From positions 124,001 to 188,000 of the forward strand of contig PDLQ01000009.1 in NCBI GenBank assembly GCA_002591745.1: a DNA stretch of 64,000 bases, written 5' to 3'. The notes under the pieces are model-generated. The model saw only the letters and a program-made list of their open reading frames with translations. It did not search any database and had not been told where the DNA came from. Positions 18,650-26,781 of the stretch are shown in pieces (position 1 is the stretch's first letter; the number at the start of each line of letters is the position of its first letter). Both the position numbers and the translations under genes were made by a program. This DNA comes from Lewinellaceae bacterium SD302 (GTDB lineage: Bacteria > Bacteroidota > Bacteroidia > Chitinophagales > Saprospiraceae).

Positions 18650-19201
18650 TTAGTAGAGACTGAATAGATTACGGTTAACTTCTTGCATGGCACTTTGGGT
18701 CTTCCCGGAAGGTAAAAAGATCAATGTCCCCTCACCTTCGGTGAATACCCGGAGCGTCATATCCGTTTGCTCAAAAGCGCTGGCCACCGCAGGATTCGGG
18801 GCTTTGGAGGTATAACGGGCGAGGTAGCCGGTTTTTGTTCTTTCCTGAAAAAGCCTTTCAACCATCCGGGTCTGGAAAATTGATTTCCCATTGGCATCTA
18901 CGAAGGAAATAGCTTGGTCGGCGGGCAATTGCCTGGAGGTGGTCAGGGTATAATTAACGGTAGTAGAGTCTCCCTGAAAATCTGCGTCACGTAGGGTAAA
19001 GTCCACCGCTGCTCCTTGCTTGTCGGCGTCGGCAAAATCCAGCGGCTTAATGAAATACTGAGTGCCGTTTTTGCTGCCGGCGTAGAAGGTTTCGAAGAAT
19101 TTACTGCTTTTACCGCTGCTGCCGGGCTTCATGCCGCAACCAGTGAAAATCAGTATGCCGACGACTGTAAACAGGAAGTAAGTGAGTTTATTGGGCTTCA
19201 A
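18650..19201 (-). CDS. Hypothetical lipoprotein
   Basis: The frame is open further upstream, but a lipoprotein signal (Y-F-L-F-T-V-V-G-I-L-I-F-T-G then Cys) begins just after a TTG codon at 19201. This gives 183 codons and an overlap of 14 nt with the preceding gene; that start is chosen because the extra upstream residues look unstructured and overlap the neighbour. The mature protein is mostly beta-strand-like, with N-G-T-Q-Y-F-I-K-P-L-D-F-A-D, T-T-S-R-Q-L-P-A-D and T-L-R-V-F-T-E-G-E-G. I recognise no family. Coupling with the 19188-19706 lipoprotein suggests a joint envelope role. Confidence 0.65.
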   Translation of the reverse strand: MKPNKLTYFLFTVVGILIFTGCGMKPGSSGKSSKFFETFYAGSKNGTQYFIKPLDFADADKQGAAVDFTLRDADFQGDSTTVNYTLTTSRQLPADQAISFVDANGKSIFQTRMVERLFQERTKTGYLARYTSKAPNPAVASAFEQTDMTLRVFTEGEGTLIFLPSGKTQSAMQEVNRNLFSLY

Positions 19202-19706
19202 GGGAAATGGGGGTTTCGGAGATGAACGATTGAAGAATGTGATTCGGGTCGTGACCGTCATTACGGGCAGAGTCCAATATGGCGTAAACGTAGGTTTCGG
19301 TGGGGCTTGCATCGTGAAACAGACAGGTGATAGTCACCCCGCTATCAGCCGAACGGCAAACCAGGAGTGGTGGTTGCCCTGCGGTTGCGTCAGCAGAGGA
19401 GCGCTCACAATTTTCGTAGCCATGATGAGCTATGATCGCTTCCCGCGTTTTGTCCGCTTTTTCGCCCACGACGATGCCGCGGTAAACTTTTACCTCCCCT
19501 TCTGTTTGGCCATAAACCCTTTGCAATGGCATGGAAATACGCGGATGGTTGTTGACGTATTGCTCAAAGTAGGGCAGGTACGTCTGCCGGTCTTCCACTA
19601 CCTGCCATCCTACTGGCAGGATATCCGTCGGTTGTTTTTCTACCTGCTGACCGCAAGTCGCGACCAGAGTCGAAATTAGTATTAGTATTAAAATCTTACT
19701 CTTCAT
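19188..19706 (-). CDS. Hypothetical lipoprotein
   Basis: 172 codons from ATG 19706, which directly precedes a lipoprotein signal (I-L-I-L-I-L-I-S-T-L-V-A-T then Cys). In the mature part, W-Q-V-V-E-D-R-Q-T-Y-L-P-Y-F-E-Q-Y-V-N-N suggests a globular periplasmic or outer-membrane-anchored domain. Three further cysteines (in E-N-C-E-R, L-V-C-R-S and I-T-C-L-F) could form a disulphide. No family recognised. The stop overlaps the start of the next lipoprotein gene, so the two form an operon. Confidence 0.7.
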   Translation of the reverse strand: MKSKILILILISTLVATCGQQVEKQPTDILPVGWQVVEDRQTYLPYFEQYVNNHPRISMPLQRVYGQTEGEVKVYRGIVVGEKADKTREAIIAHHGYENCERSSADATAGQPPLLVCRSADSGVTITCLFHDASPTETYVYAILDSARNDGHDPNHILQSFISETPISLEAQ

Positions 19707-19775
19707 TAGCTGTAAATATAAACGCCCAGCCAAATCATTAGCGATCGGGCTGGGCGTAAAAAGTTGCAGGAGTGA

Positions 19776-20069
19776 TTATTCTCCCGTAACGATTGTTTCG
19801 TAAGTAACGATCAGGTTCAGGATGGAAGTTGACTTGATGTCTACCGTAGAAATACGGGTAATTCCTCCGTTCTTGGCAGCAGTACGGATACTGGCGTCCT
19901 GATCGAAGAAGAGTACCCCGAGGTAACCGGTAGCAGTAGCCGTACCGACTTTGCTACCCAGTGGGTTACTGGTGGCGTTCACTGGAAGCGTTACGGCGCA
20001 GGAACTCATGCCAACGGCAAGAAACAGTACCAATACGGCGGCTACTATCTTTTGAGAAAGTGATTTCAT
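19776..20069 (-). CDS. TRL-like family small lipoprotein
   Basis: 97 codons. The N-terminus is a lipoprotein signal (V-A-A-V-L-V-L-F-L-A-V-G-M-S-S then Cys). The mature part N-A-T-S-N-P-L-G-S-K-V-G-T-A, then G-Y-L-G-V-L-F-F-D-Q-D-A-S-I-R-T-A-A-K-N-G-G-I and finally V-D-I-K-S-T-S-I-L is the TRL (tRNA-associated locus) pattern found in small envelope proteins of several phyla, with no assigned biochemical role. It stands alone with its own promoter (20119-20148), 70 nt upstream of two further lipoprotein genes, and may be co-transcribed with them. Confidence 0.8.
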   Translation of the reverse strand: MKSLSQKIVAAVLVLFLAVGMSSCAVTLPVNATSNPLGSKVGTATATGYLGVLFFDQDASIRTAAKNGGITRISTVDIKSTSILNLIVTYETIVTGE

Positions 20070-20118
20070 AGATAAAATGGGTTTAATTGTTAAAAGATGT
20101 TTCCTTAGTGTTCAATTT

Positions 20119-20148
20119 CAAAGGTAGAAAAAACTGTTACATTCAAAA
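20119..20148 (-). promoter_or_regulatory. Bacteroidota-type promoter of the TRL-like gene
   Basis: On the minus strand TACCTTTG (20126-20119) fits the -7 consensus TAnnTTTG exactly, and a TTTTG sits 17 nt upstream (20148-20144), near the usual 19-21 nt. The predicted transcript starts about 45 nt before the ATG at 20069. Confidence 0.7.
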
Positions 20149-20233
20149 TATAAAACACCGCTTTTTTCCCTCCGGGTAATAGGAGCAAGCAACAACTTAC
20201 CTTAGCCGACTGTTATCATTCCCAATGATTAAC

Positions 20234-20241
20234 TATATTTG
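20234..20241 (+). promoter_or_regulatory. -7 promoter box (TATATTTG) of the ileS leader
   Basis: TATATTTG matches TAnnTTTG exactly. The -33 element is weak (TGTT about 20 nt upstream). The expected transcription start falls at or beside the ATG of the isoleucine-rich mini-ORF (20246), so that leader would be leaderless. Confidence 0.6.
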
Positions 20242-20245
20242 CCCT

Positions 20246-20308
20246 ATGCAAAACCGTCGAATTATAATTAGCGGCATTATTATTCCTGGAAGGCCCTGCC
20301 ATCCCTAG
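20246..20308 (+). CDS. Isoleucine-rich leader peptide upstream of ileS (putative)
   Basis: A 20-codon ORF starts at ATG 20246, ends with TAG at 20308 and reads M-Q-N-R-R-I-I-I-S-G-I-I-I-P-G-R-P-C-H-P. Six of the 20 codons are isoleucine, in two runs of three (ATT ATA ATT and ATT ATT ATT). It begins 5 nt after a TAnnTTTG promoter box, lies 150 nt before ileS, and is followed by a strong hairpin with a U-run. This is the classic arrangement of amino-acid attenuators: when charged tRNA-Ile is scarce the ribosome stalls on the Ile codons and the terminator does not form, raising synthetase expression. The antiterminator pairing was not worked out. Confidence 0.65.
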   Translation: MQNRRIIISGIIIPGRPCHP

Positions 20309-20331
20309 GACGCTCGCGGTTATAGTTTAAC

Positions 20332-20369
20332 TCAAAAAGCTCCAACGGATGGCCGTTGGAGCTTTTTGA
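20332..20369 (+). terminator. Attenuator hairpin between leader peptide and ileS
   Basis: A perfect 17-bp inverted repeat (20332-20348 with 20353-20369, 4-nt loop ATGG) has CCAACGG at the core of the stem and a TTTTT in the right arm. It lies 24 nt after the leader stop and 89 nt before the ileS ATG, so it must be read through for ileS to be expressed. Confidence 0.75.
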
Positions 20370-20457
20370 ATTTAACATCCTTCGATCCGCTTTTGACGTT
20401 GCGACCCCGTCCGCTTGCTCGTCTGGCCGGGCAGGTTTGTTAGCCAAAATATATACA

Positions 20458-23400
20458 ATGTATCAACCCACTAAAAGTCTGAACCTCCCGGAGATCGATA
20501 AAGAAATCCTTGAATTTTGGGAACGTGAGAAAATTTTTGAACGTAGCATCACTGAGCGGGATGCAAACAATAATTTCGTGTTCTACGAAGGCCCGCCCAG
20601 CGCCAACGGCAAACCCGGTATTCACCACGTCATGGCCCGGGCGATCAAGGATATATTCTGCCGGTTTCAGACCCTGCAGGGTAAGCGGGTAGAACGTAAA
20701 GGTGGTTGGGATACCCATGGCTTACCCATTGAACTAAGTGTAGAGAAAGAACTGGGCATCACCAAAGAGGACATCGGCACCAAGATCAGCGTAGACGATT
20801 ACAACAAGGCCTGCCGTGAAACTGTGATGCGCTACAAGGACATTTGGGACGACATCACCCGCAAAATGGGCTACTGGGTCGACCTTGAGAACCCCTACAT
20901 CACTTACGAAAACGAGTACATCGAAAGCGTCTGGTGGTTACTCAAGCAAATTTATGATAAAGGGCTGATCTACAAAGGTTATACCATTCAGCCCTACAGC
21001 CCCGCCGCCGGTACCGGACTGAGCTCCCACGAACTCAACATGCCCGGTGCCTACCAGGACGTGACGGACACGACCGTAGTGGCCATGTTTGAGGTGGAGC
21101 AAAATGAAGCCGCTGAATGGTTGTTTCAACTTGAGCAGTTTATCCGGAACGAAGAAGGTGAAGTGGCTAGCAAAGTAGCAGTGCCCAAAAGCACCAATCT
21201 GCATTTCATCGCCTGGACGACAACCCCCTGGACCCTGCCCAGCAACACGGCCCTGACCGTAGGCCCCAAGATCGAGTACGTCAAAGTACGGACCAAGAAC
21301 CAATATACCGGAGATGTGAATGACGTCGTGCTGGCCCGGGAATTGGTGGATAAATGGTTCGGCGGTCACAACCAGCCGACAGTGGAAGCGATTTCCAAAA
21401 CCTTTACGGGCAAAGAACTGGACGGCCTCCGTTACGAGCAGTTACTGAAAGGCCCGGTGCCTACCGACGGCGATGCTTTCCGGGTCATCACCGGCAACTT
21501 CGTGACCACCGATGCCGGTACCGGAATCGTACACACCGCGCCTAGCTTCGGCCAGGATGATATGGCAGTGGGTAAGGCTAACGGCATCGGCTCACTGACG
21601 CTGGTGGACAAGCAGGGTAAATTCACCGATGAAGTAGAAAAATTTGGTGGCCGCTACGTCAAGGACTACAAGAATGAGGAGGGCTATAAAGACGTCAATG
21701 TAGACATTGCCATTCACCTCAAGACCATCGGCCAGGCCTTTAATGTGGCCAAGTATAACCACAACTATCCACATTGTTGGCGGACGGACAAGCCCGTACT
21801 TTATTACCCACTGGATAGCTGGTTCATCAAGGCTAGTGCCGTGAAGGAGCGCATGAGCGAGCTCAATGAAACCATCAACTGGAAACCCGCCAGTACCGGA
21901 ACCGGTCGTTTCGGCAAGTGGCTGGAGAACCTGAATGACTGGAACCTCAGTCGTAGTCGCTACTGGGGAATTCCGTTGCCGATCTGGCGTAGTGAAGATG
22001 GAGAAGAGCAGCTCTGTATCGGTTCGATCGAAGAATTAAAGCAGGGCATCGAAGCGGCCAATGAAGCCCTCGGACTTAAGCAGGAAGTACCCGGTGACCT
22101 CCACCGCCCCTACATTGATGACGTAGTGCTGTATCAGAATGGTAAAAAACTCGTGCGGGAACTGGATCTCATCGACGTCTGGTTCGATAGTGGCTCCATG
22201 CCCTATGCTCAGTGGCACTACCCTTTTGAGAACAAGGAGAAGTTTGCGGCCAGTTATCCCGCCGATTTCATCGCCGAAGGTGTCGATCAAACCCGTGGCT
22301 GGTTTTATACCCTTCACGCCATCGGTACCATGGTCTTTGATAGCGTGGCTTACAAAAACGTCGTCTCCAACGGACTGGTGTTGGACAAGAACGGCAAAAA
22401 AATGAGCAAGCGGCTCGGTAATGCCGCCGATCCATTCGAGACCATCGGCAAATACGGTGCCGACGCCACCCGCTGGTACATGATCGGTGCCAGTGACCCC
22501 TGGGAGAACCTGAAGTTCGATATCGACGGGATCGGAGAAGTGCAGCGGCGTTTCTTCGGTACCCTTTACAATACTTACGGCTTTTATGCCCTTTACGCTA
22601 ACATCGACCAATACGCTCCGGAAAAACAGGGCGCCATCCCGCACGCCGAACTGGCGGAGATCGACCAATGGATCATCTCCAAGCTCAATAGCCTGACGCG
22701 GGACGTAACTGCTTTCTACGCCGATTACGAGCCAACCAAAGCCGTGCGCGCCATTGACGGTTTCGTAAACGAGGAGTTGTCTAACTGGTACGTGCGCCAA
22801 AATCGTCGCCGTTTCTGGAAAGGAGATATGACCGCCGACAAGCAAGCCGCTTACCAGACCCTTTACTACTGTCTGGAACGGGTGGCCCAGCTGATGAGTC
22901 CGGTTGCTCCTTTCTTCGCCGACTGGCTCTACCGCAACCTGACCCGGGGAACTGCCTCGGATTCCGTTCACCTGAGTCTCTTGCCTACCGCCGACGAAAG
23001 TCTGATCGATGAGGACCTGGAGCAGCGGATGAGCTACGCCCAACGACTGAGCAGCCTGGCCCTGAGCCTGCGTAAACGGGATAAAATCCGCGTACGTCAA
23101 CCGCTTCAGAAAATCATGGTGCCGGCCCTGGATGCCGATTTTGCCCGTCGGGTGGAAGCCATCAAAGACATCGTGCTGGCCGAAGTGAACGTAAAAGAAC
23201 TGGAACTGCTGAATGCAGACGACGGATTCCTGAAAAAACAGATCAAGCCGAATTTCCGTAGCCTCGGTCGCAAGCTGGGCAAAAACATGAAGGCCGGCGC
23301 TGGCCAGATCACCTCCATGAGCCAGGAAGACATTGCTACTTTGGAGTCAAAAGGAGAATTCCCCCTCAACATTGATGGCAGTGAATTTTTGATCACCCCC

Positions 23401-23757
23401 GAAGACGTGGAAGTCACCACCCAGGATATCCCCGGCTGGAAGGTCGCCAACGACAACGAACTGACCCTGGCCCTGGACGTGGACATTACCCCCGAACTCG
23501 CCGCCGAAGGCATGGCCAGGGAATTGGTGAACCGCATCCAGAACGTACGCAAGGACCAGAACTTCGAGGTTACCGACCGGATCATCGTACAGCTACAAAG
23601 CGAAGATGCCGCCGTAGCCGAAGCCGTAAATCGGTACGCCGAATACATTAAGGAAGAGGTGCTGGCAAATACTCTGGACCTGGAGTCTGCTAAGGCAACC
23701 GACGCTGTGGACCTGGTGGATGGAAGCAGTGCAGGAATTGAGGTAAAGCGGGCTTAG
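20458..23757 (+). CDS. ileS: Isoleucyl-tRNA synthetase
   Basis: 1099 codons from ATG 20458. The frame stays open upstream, but those residues cover the attenuator and are not synthetase-like. Class I synthetase motifs are present: P-S-A-N-G-K-P-G-I-H-H-V (HIGH region, about residues 44-55) and K-M-S-K-R (KMSKS). The W-T-T-T-P-W-T-L-P-S-N-T block with the downstream G-T-G-I-V-H-T-A-P-S-F-G belongs to the editing domain that hydrolyses Val-tRNA-Ile. The protein is of the long eukaryote-like, mupirocin-tolerant type, without the zinc-binding C-terminal tail of the E. coli form. It charges tRNA-Ile in the cytoplasm. An Ile-rich leader and hairpin upstream suggest attenuation control. Two GCTACTTTG motifs lie inside (21171 minus, 23335 plus). 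Confidence 0.97.
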   Translation: MYQPTKSLNLPEIDKEILEFWEREKIFERSITERDANNNFVFYEGPPSANGKPGIHHVMARAIKDIFCRFQTLQGKRVERKGGWDTHGLPIELSVEKELGITKEDIGTKISVDDYNKACRETVMRYKDIWDDITRKMGYWVDLENPYITYENEYIESVWWLLKQIYDKGLIYKGYTIQPYSPAAGTGLSSHELNMPGAYQDVTDTTVVAMFEVEQNEAAEWLFQLEQFIRNEEGEVASKVAVPKSTNLHFIAWTTTPWTLPSNTALTVGPKIEYVKVRTKNQYTGDVNDVVLARELVDKWFGGHNQPTVEAISKTFTGKELDGLRYEQLLKGPVPTDGDAFRVITGNFVTTDAGTGIVHTAPSFGQDDMAVGKANGIGSLTLVDKQGKFTDEVEKFGGRYVKDYKNEEGYKDVNVDIAIHLKTIGQAFNVAKYNHNYPHCWRTDKPVLYYPLDSWFIKASAVKERMSELNETINWKPASTGTGRFGKWLENLNDWNLSRSRYWGIPLPIWRSEDGEEQLCIGSIEELKQGIEAANEALGLKQEVPGDLHRPYIDDVVLYQNGKKLVRELDLIDVWFDSGSMPYAQWHYPFENKEKFAASYPADFIAEGVDQTRGWFYTLHAIGTMVFDSVAYKNVVSNGLVLDKNGKKMSKRLGNAADPFETIGKYGADATRWYMIGASDPWENLKFDIDGIGEVQRRFFGTLYNTYGFYALYANIDQYAPEKQGAIPHAELAEIDQWIISKLNSLTRDVTAFYADYEPTKAVRAIDGFVNEELSNWYVRQNRRRFWKGDMTADKQAAYQTLYYCLERVAQLMSPVAPFFADWLYRNLTRGTASDSVHLSLLPTADESLIDEDLEQRMSYAQRLSSLALSLRKRDKIRVRQPLQKIMVPALDADFARRVEAIKDIVLAEVNVKELELLNADDGFLKKQIKPNFRSLGRKLGKNMKAGAGQITSMSQEDIATLESKGEFPLNIDGSEFLITPEDVEVTTQDIPGWKVANDNELTLALDVDITPELAAEGMARELVNRIQNVRKDQNFEVTDRIIVQLQSEDAAVAEAVNRYAEYIKEEVLANTLDLESAKATDAVDLVDGSSAGIEVKRA

Positions 23758-23834
23758 GCTAGTGTTTAAAGGGGGCCCACGTACTTATATATTTATATAT
23801 AAACATAATTTTACACTCTCCATTCAATCCCAAT

Positions 23835-24308
23835 ATGCCCACCCTGATCCTCCACGCCTCCGCCCGCTCCAACGGCAACACCTGGCAAGTTGCCCGACGA
23901 TTGAGTAAAGAACTGAATGCCGATCTCGTAGACCTGGCCAACTACGAGATCGGCTTCTTTCGTTACGACCAGTCATACCCGGATACGGATGATTTTATTG
24001 ACTTCATAGAAGCAAAGCTTTTGAATTATGACGAGATTGTCTTCGCCAGCCCGGTTTACTGGTACACTATGAGCGCTCAGATGAAAGTTTTTCTCGACCG
24101 GATAAGCGATTTACTGAAGAGTCATAAAGACCTCGGCCGCCGACTGAGGGGGAAACAAATGAGTGTTCTCAGTTGCGCCAACGATGCCGGCAGCTACGAA
24201 ATTTTCTTTCTTCCTTTCCGGCTATCCGCCGATTATCTGGGGATGAACTATGGCCAGGAGTGGCACGGCTGGGTAGATGATAAAGAAGTAAAATTGATCA
24301 GGCTTTAG
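23835..24308 (+). CDS. NADPH-dependent FMN reductase-like flavoprotein
   Basis: 157 codons. The first strand and phosphate loop L-I-L-H-A-S-A-R-S-N-G-N-T-W (4-17) match the FMN-binding loop of flavodoxin-like reductases. A later F-A-S-P-V-Y-W-Y-T-M-S-A-Q-M-K-V-F-L-D-R-I block is the second flavin-binding loop. These cytoplasmic enzymes transfer electrons from NAD(P)H to flavin or quinones. The gene is 77 nt after ileS, separated by an AT-rich stretch with TATATATTTATATATA that probably holds its own promoter. DUF2459 follows by 14 nt. Confidence 0.85.
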   Translation: MPTLILHASARSNGNTWQVARRLSKELNADLVDLANYEIGFFRYDQSYPDTDDFIDFIEAKLLNYDEIVFASPVYWYTMSAQMKVFLDRISDLLKSHKDLGRRLRGKQMSVLSCANDAGSYEIFFLPFRLSADYLGMNYGQEWHGWVDDKEVKLIRL

Positions 24309-24322
24309 TTACCTTAGATGCC

Positions 24323-25006
24323 ATGTCTGCTATTATTTACTACGGTTTGCGTTTTTTGGCTCTATTGATCATTTTGATCGTGATCTACCTACTGGCCGCT
24401 TTTTTACTGCCTATGATCTCGGTCGATGCAGAGCCAGTAACGGACACAAAAAACAAGACGGCCTACCTCGACGGCAATGGCGTTCACGTCGATCTGATTT
24501 TTCCCGCGGTGGAACTGGACCCGGGTTTCCTAGACAGTATTACCGTGAGCCCTGACACCAAATACGTTGCCTTTGGCTGGGGCGACCAGGGCTTCTACCT
24601 CAACACCCCCACCTGGGGAGAATTAAAATTCAGTACCGCCTTTGTAGCTGCTTTTCTAAAGAGCCCGACGGCCATGCACCTGACTGATCACTTCTCTACC
24701 CAAGACGATTGGCGAGTGCTCTCCCTCACCGAAACACAACAACAAGAACTACTCGACTATTTAAAGACCGGTTTTGCCCGCGATGAATCCGGTCGCATCC
24801 GCCTCATCCCAGACGCCGGATACGGAGAACACGACCGTTTTTACCACGGTACCGGGCACTACCATGCTTTCAACACCTGCAATACCTGGGTCAACAACGG
24901 CCTGAAGAAAATTGGATTGAGAACGGCCATCTGGGCAGTTCAGGAAGACGGTATTTTGCGCTACTTTCCGAAATTGGGAGAAGCAACTCCCGAAGACCCA
25001 CGCTGA
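24323..25006 (+). CDS. DUF2459 family membrane-anchored protein
   Basis: 227 codons. A membrane anchor spans about residues 8-31 (L-R-F-L-A-L-L-I-I-L-I-V-I-Y-L-L). The exported part contains N-G-V-H-V-D-L-I-F-P, F-G-W-G-D-Q-G-F-Y-L-N-T-P-T-W and F-N-T-C-N-T-W-V-N-N-G-L-K, with conserved His, Asp and Cys typical of DUF2459 (once called urease-associated). The N-T-C-N-T-W block resembles the nucleophile region of NlpC/P60-like folds, so an envelope hydrolase is conceivable, but no activity is established. It lies 14 nt after the flavoprotein gene on the same strand, hence likely cotranscribed. Confidence 0.8.
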   Translation: MSAIIYYGLRFLALLIILIVIYLLAAFLLPMISVDAEPVTDTKNKTAYLDGNGVHVDLIFPAVELDPGFLDSITVSPDTKYVAFGWGDQGFYLNTPTWGELKFSTAFVAAFLKSPTAMHLTDHFSTQDDWRVLSLTETQQQELLDYLKTGFARDESGRIRLIPDAGYGEHDRFYHGTGHYHAFNTCNTWVNNGLKKIGLRTAIWAVQEDGILRYFPKLGEATPEDPR

Positions 25007-25447
25007 TCCGGGGTGGTAATATCTTGCGCCGATGCCATTGAAAAATAATTTTGCTTGGAGTACATTACTCATTAGTGTAGTACGTAGCCACGCAAGTGCA
25101 TTGTCCGTCATGCAGACCATCTAAACGCAGGAATCGAGTAATCTCCTGTTCACCCGTGCCCCTGAAATTCCCGACTGGGAACTTTTTCTTTATCGCCCCT
25201 ATTTACCCCCCGAACCAACACCAACCGTATGCAACATCTCTGCACAACCGGTGGCCTGGGAAGTTTCGCCAAGTGGATACTATCAATGATCGATCCGCTA
25301 CGGGCGGAGGATCTTAGTCGCCGTTTCTAACGCTACGCCGAGCGTAGCCTCCAACTAAATTATGATATCTGATTGGCCGTCACCTCATCCCGTGACGAGG
25401 GATAATGCTTTGTCATATCCAGGGCCAACGGGCAGAAATTTCTCATC
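25007..25447. other. Intergenic stretch with a possible decayed reading frame
   Basis: No intact gene. On the plus strand, from about 25125 to 25275, a frame without its own start reads A-P-E-I-P-D-W-E-L-F-L-Y-R-P-Y-L, then stops at 25275. It continues in another frame as M-I-D-P-L-R-A-E-D-L-S-R-R-F to a second stop and R-Y-A-E-R-S-L-Q-L-N. The protein-like composition across stops and frame changes suggests a gene remnant, but I cannot assign a family. No promoter or terminator stands out. Confidence 0.3.
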
Positions 25448-26716
25448 GTGTTCACTTTCATTACTAATCGCATCAATTCTTTCGTTCAGGGGCGCAAAGC
25501 AGCCGCAAGGACCGATTCTTTCTCAAAGTTGCTTTTTGCCGAGTATTGGACCTACGGCTTAAACCCTCGTAAATTCCGGGCTTTGGCCAGGGAGTTTAGC
25601 CGCGATGCTTTACCCTTGATCATCAATGAAGTCGAAACCAAGATCGGCAAAAAAGCTTACCAAGGTTACTGGTTGGATATGCGCTACTGCTGGTTCGAAC
25701 TATGGCTGATCTGGAAGACTGGCCGGCAAATGCGGACCAAGGTGGTACGTTACAACTACGCCGGCACCCTACCCCGTTGTGCAGAATTACATCTTTTACG
25801 CCGCCGGCCCTGGCAAGAGATTGTCCGCAACGTTCCCGTTTCGATCTGGACGGAATTATTCTACTTCGCCCCTTCTGAATTTATTCACTTGGCGGCGGGC
25901 TTCAACGTCCGGCGTCACCCTACTTATGCTCACTTCACCCGTAAGATGGCTCACCTGTTTCACAACGATACCGGAGGCGGCATGATTTCCAATCGAACCG
26001 GTGTATCGCTCTTCATGCAAACGCTCGGTTACCGGCAAGATGACCACAACTGGGCTGTATACGCACTTATGCATTCCCTGGCGGAGTATCCTTTAAAGAA
26101 GGATATTTTCATTCACCTCCGCCCCCTGGCCGAACGGTTGATCGATTTATTCGACAACCCCCATTTCAACAAAAACTCCTGGGACATTACCCGGGAATAT
26201 ATCGTTGATAATTGGTCTACCCGTTCAAAGATCGTGCTGAAGAACCTGCGGAATCCTGAGCAGCTTGAAAGGGCCGCTAACCGACACTTCAACCAAAGGA
26301 TTGCAAAGATCGACTTGGCCGCTCTACTGAAAGATTTCGGCTACGAGTCCGACACCCGCTGGCCCGCTCGCAATCATACCGATTGGAACCTGCGCACCCA
26401 ACGCGGCTGGTATCGCATGGTAGAGTTGCAGACCGCCGAAGAGATCGTTCACGAAGGCGCCGTCATGCACCACTGCGTAGGCGATTATCTGGAAGAATGC
26501 CTGAAGGGCGAAGAACGAATTTGCTCACTTCGGTTTCGGGCTACGGGTAAACGTAAATGGCGTTCGGTGGCTACCATCTCGGTAGCTAATGATGACAGCG
26601 TTTCCGAAGCAAAAGGAATCCTGAACGCCGAACTGAACGATCATTACCAGCGCCTGGTCGAAGCCTGGGCGGTTGGCGAGAAGGTGAGGATCGACTGGAA
26701 TGCCATCATCGACTGA
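25448..26716 (+). CDS. PcfJ-like protein
   Basis: 422 codons from a GTG start; no nearby ATG precedes the conserved part. The C-terminal third carries the PcfJ-domain pattern: L-Q-T-A-E-E-I-V-H-E-G-A-V-M-H-H-C-V-G-D-Y, then I-C-S-L-R and S-V-A-T-I-S-V, and finally K-G-I-L-N-A-E-L-N. PcfJ proteins were named from conjugative plasmids of Enterococcus and have no established biochemical role. Here there are no conjugation, relaxase or integrase genes nearby, so this is a chromosomal stand-alone member. The N-terminal part is rich in W, Y and F and basic residues. A strong hairpin follows the stop by 10 nt. Confidence 0.75.
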   Translation: MFTFITNRINSFVQGRKAAARTDSFSKLLFAEYWTYGLNPRKFRALAREFSRDALPLIINEVETKIGKKAYQGYWLDMRYCWFELWLIWKTGRQMRTKVVRYNYAGTLPRCAELHLLRRRPWQEIVRNVPVSIWTELFYFAPSEFIHLAAGFNVRRHPTYAHFTRKMAHLFHNDTGGGMISNRTGVSLFMQTLGYRQDDHNWAVYALMHSLAEYPLKKDIFIHLRPLAERLIDLFDNPHFNKNSWDITREYIVDNWSTRSKIVLKNLRNPEQLERAANRHFNQRIAKIDLAALLKDFGYESDTRWPARNHTDWNLRTQRGWYRMVELQTAEEIVHEGAVMHHCVGDYLEECLKGEERICSLRFRATGKRKWRSVATISVANDDSVSEAKGILNAELNDHYQRLVEAWAVGEKVRIDWNAIID

Positions 26717-26725
26717 TCAACTAAA

Positions 26726-26755
26726 AAGGCCGACGCCCCTCAGGGCGTCGGCCTT
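26726..26755 (-). terminator. Hairpin terminator between convergent genes
   Basis: A perfect 13-bp stem, AAGGCCGACGCCC (26726-26738) with 26743-26755 and a 4-nt loop. Read on the minus strand it is followed by a T-run (TTTTTAG), the Rho-independent form for the AhpD-like gene ending at 26782. The stem also stops transcription from the PcfJ-like gene on the plus strand. Confidence 0.85.
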
Positions 26756-26781
26756 ATCTCAAAAAGATTGGAAACAAGCAA

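Noticed and set aside
20356-20457. Extended N-terminus of ileS
   Set aside because: The upstream open frame covers the attenuator hairpin and lacks synthetase residues; ATG 20458 gives the normal beginning.
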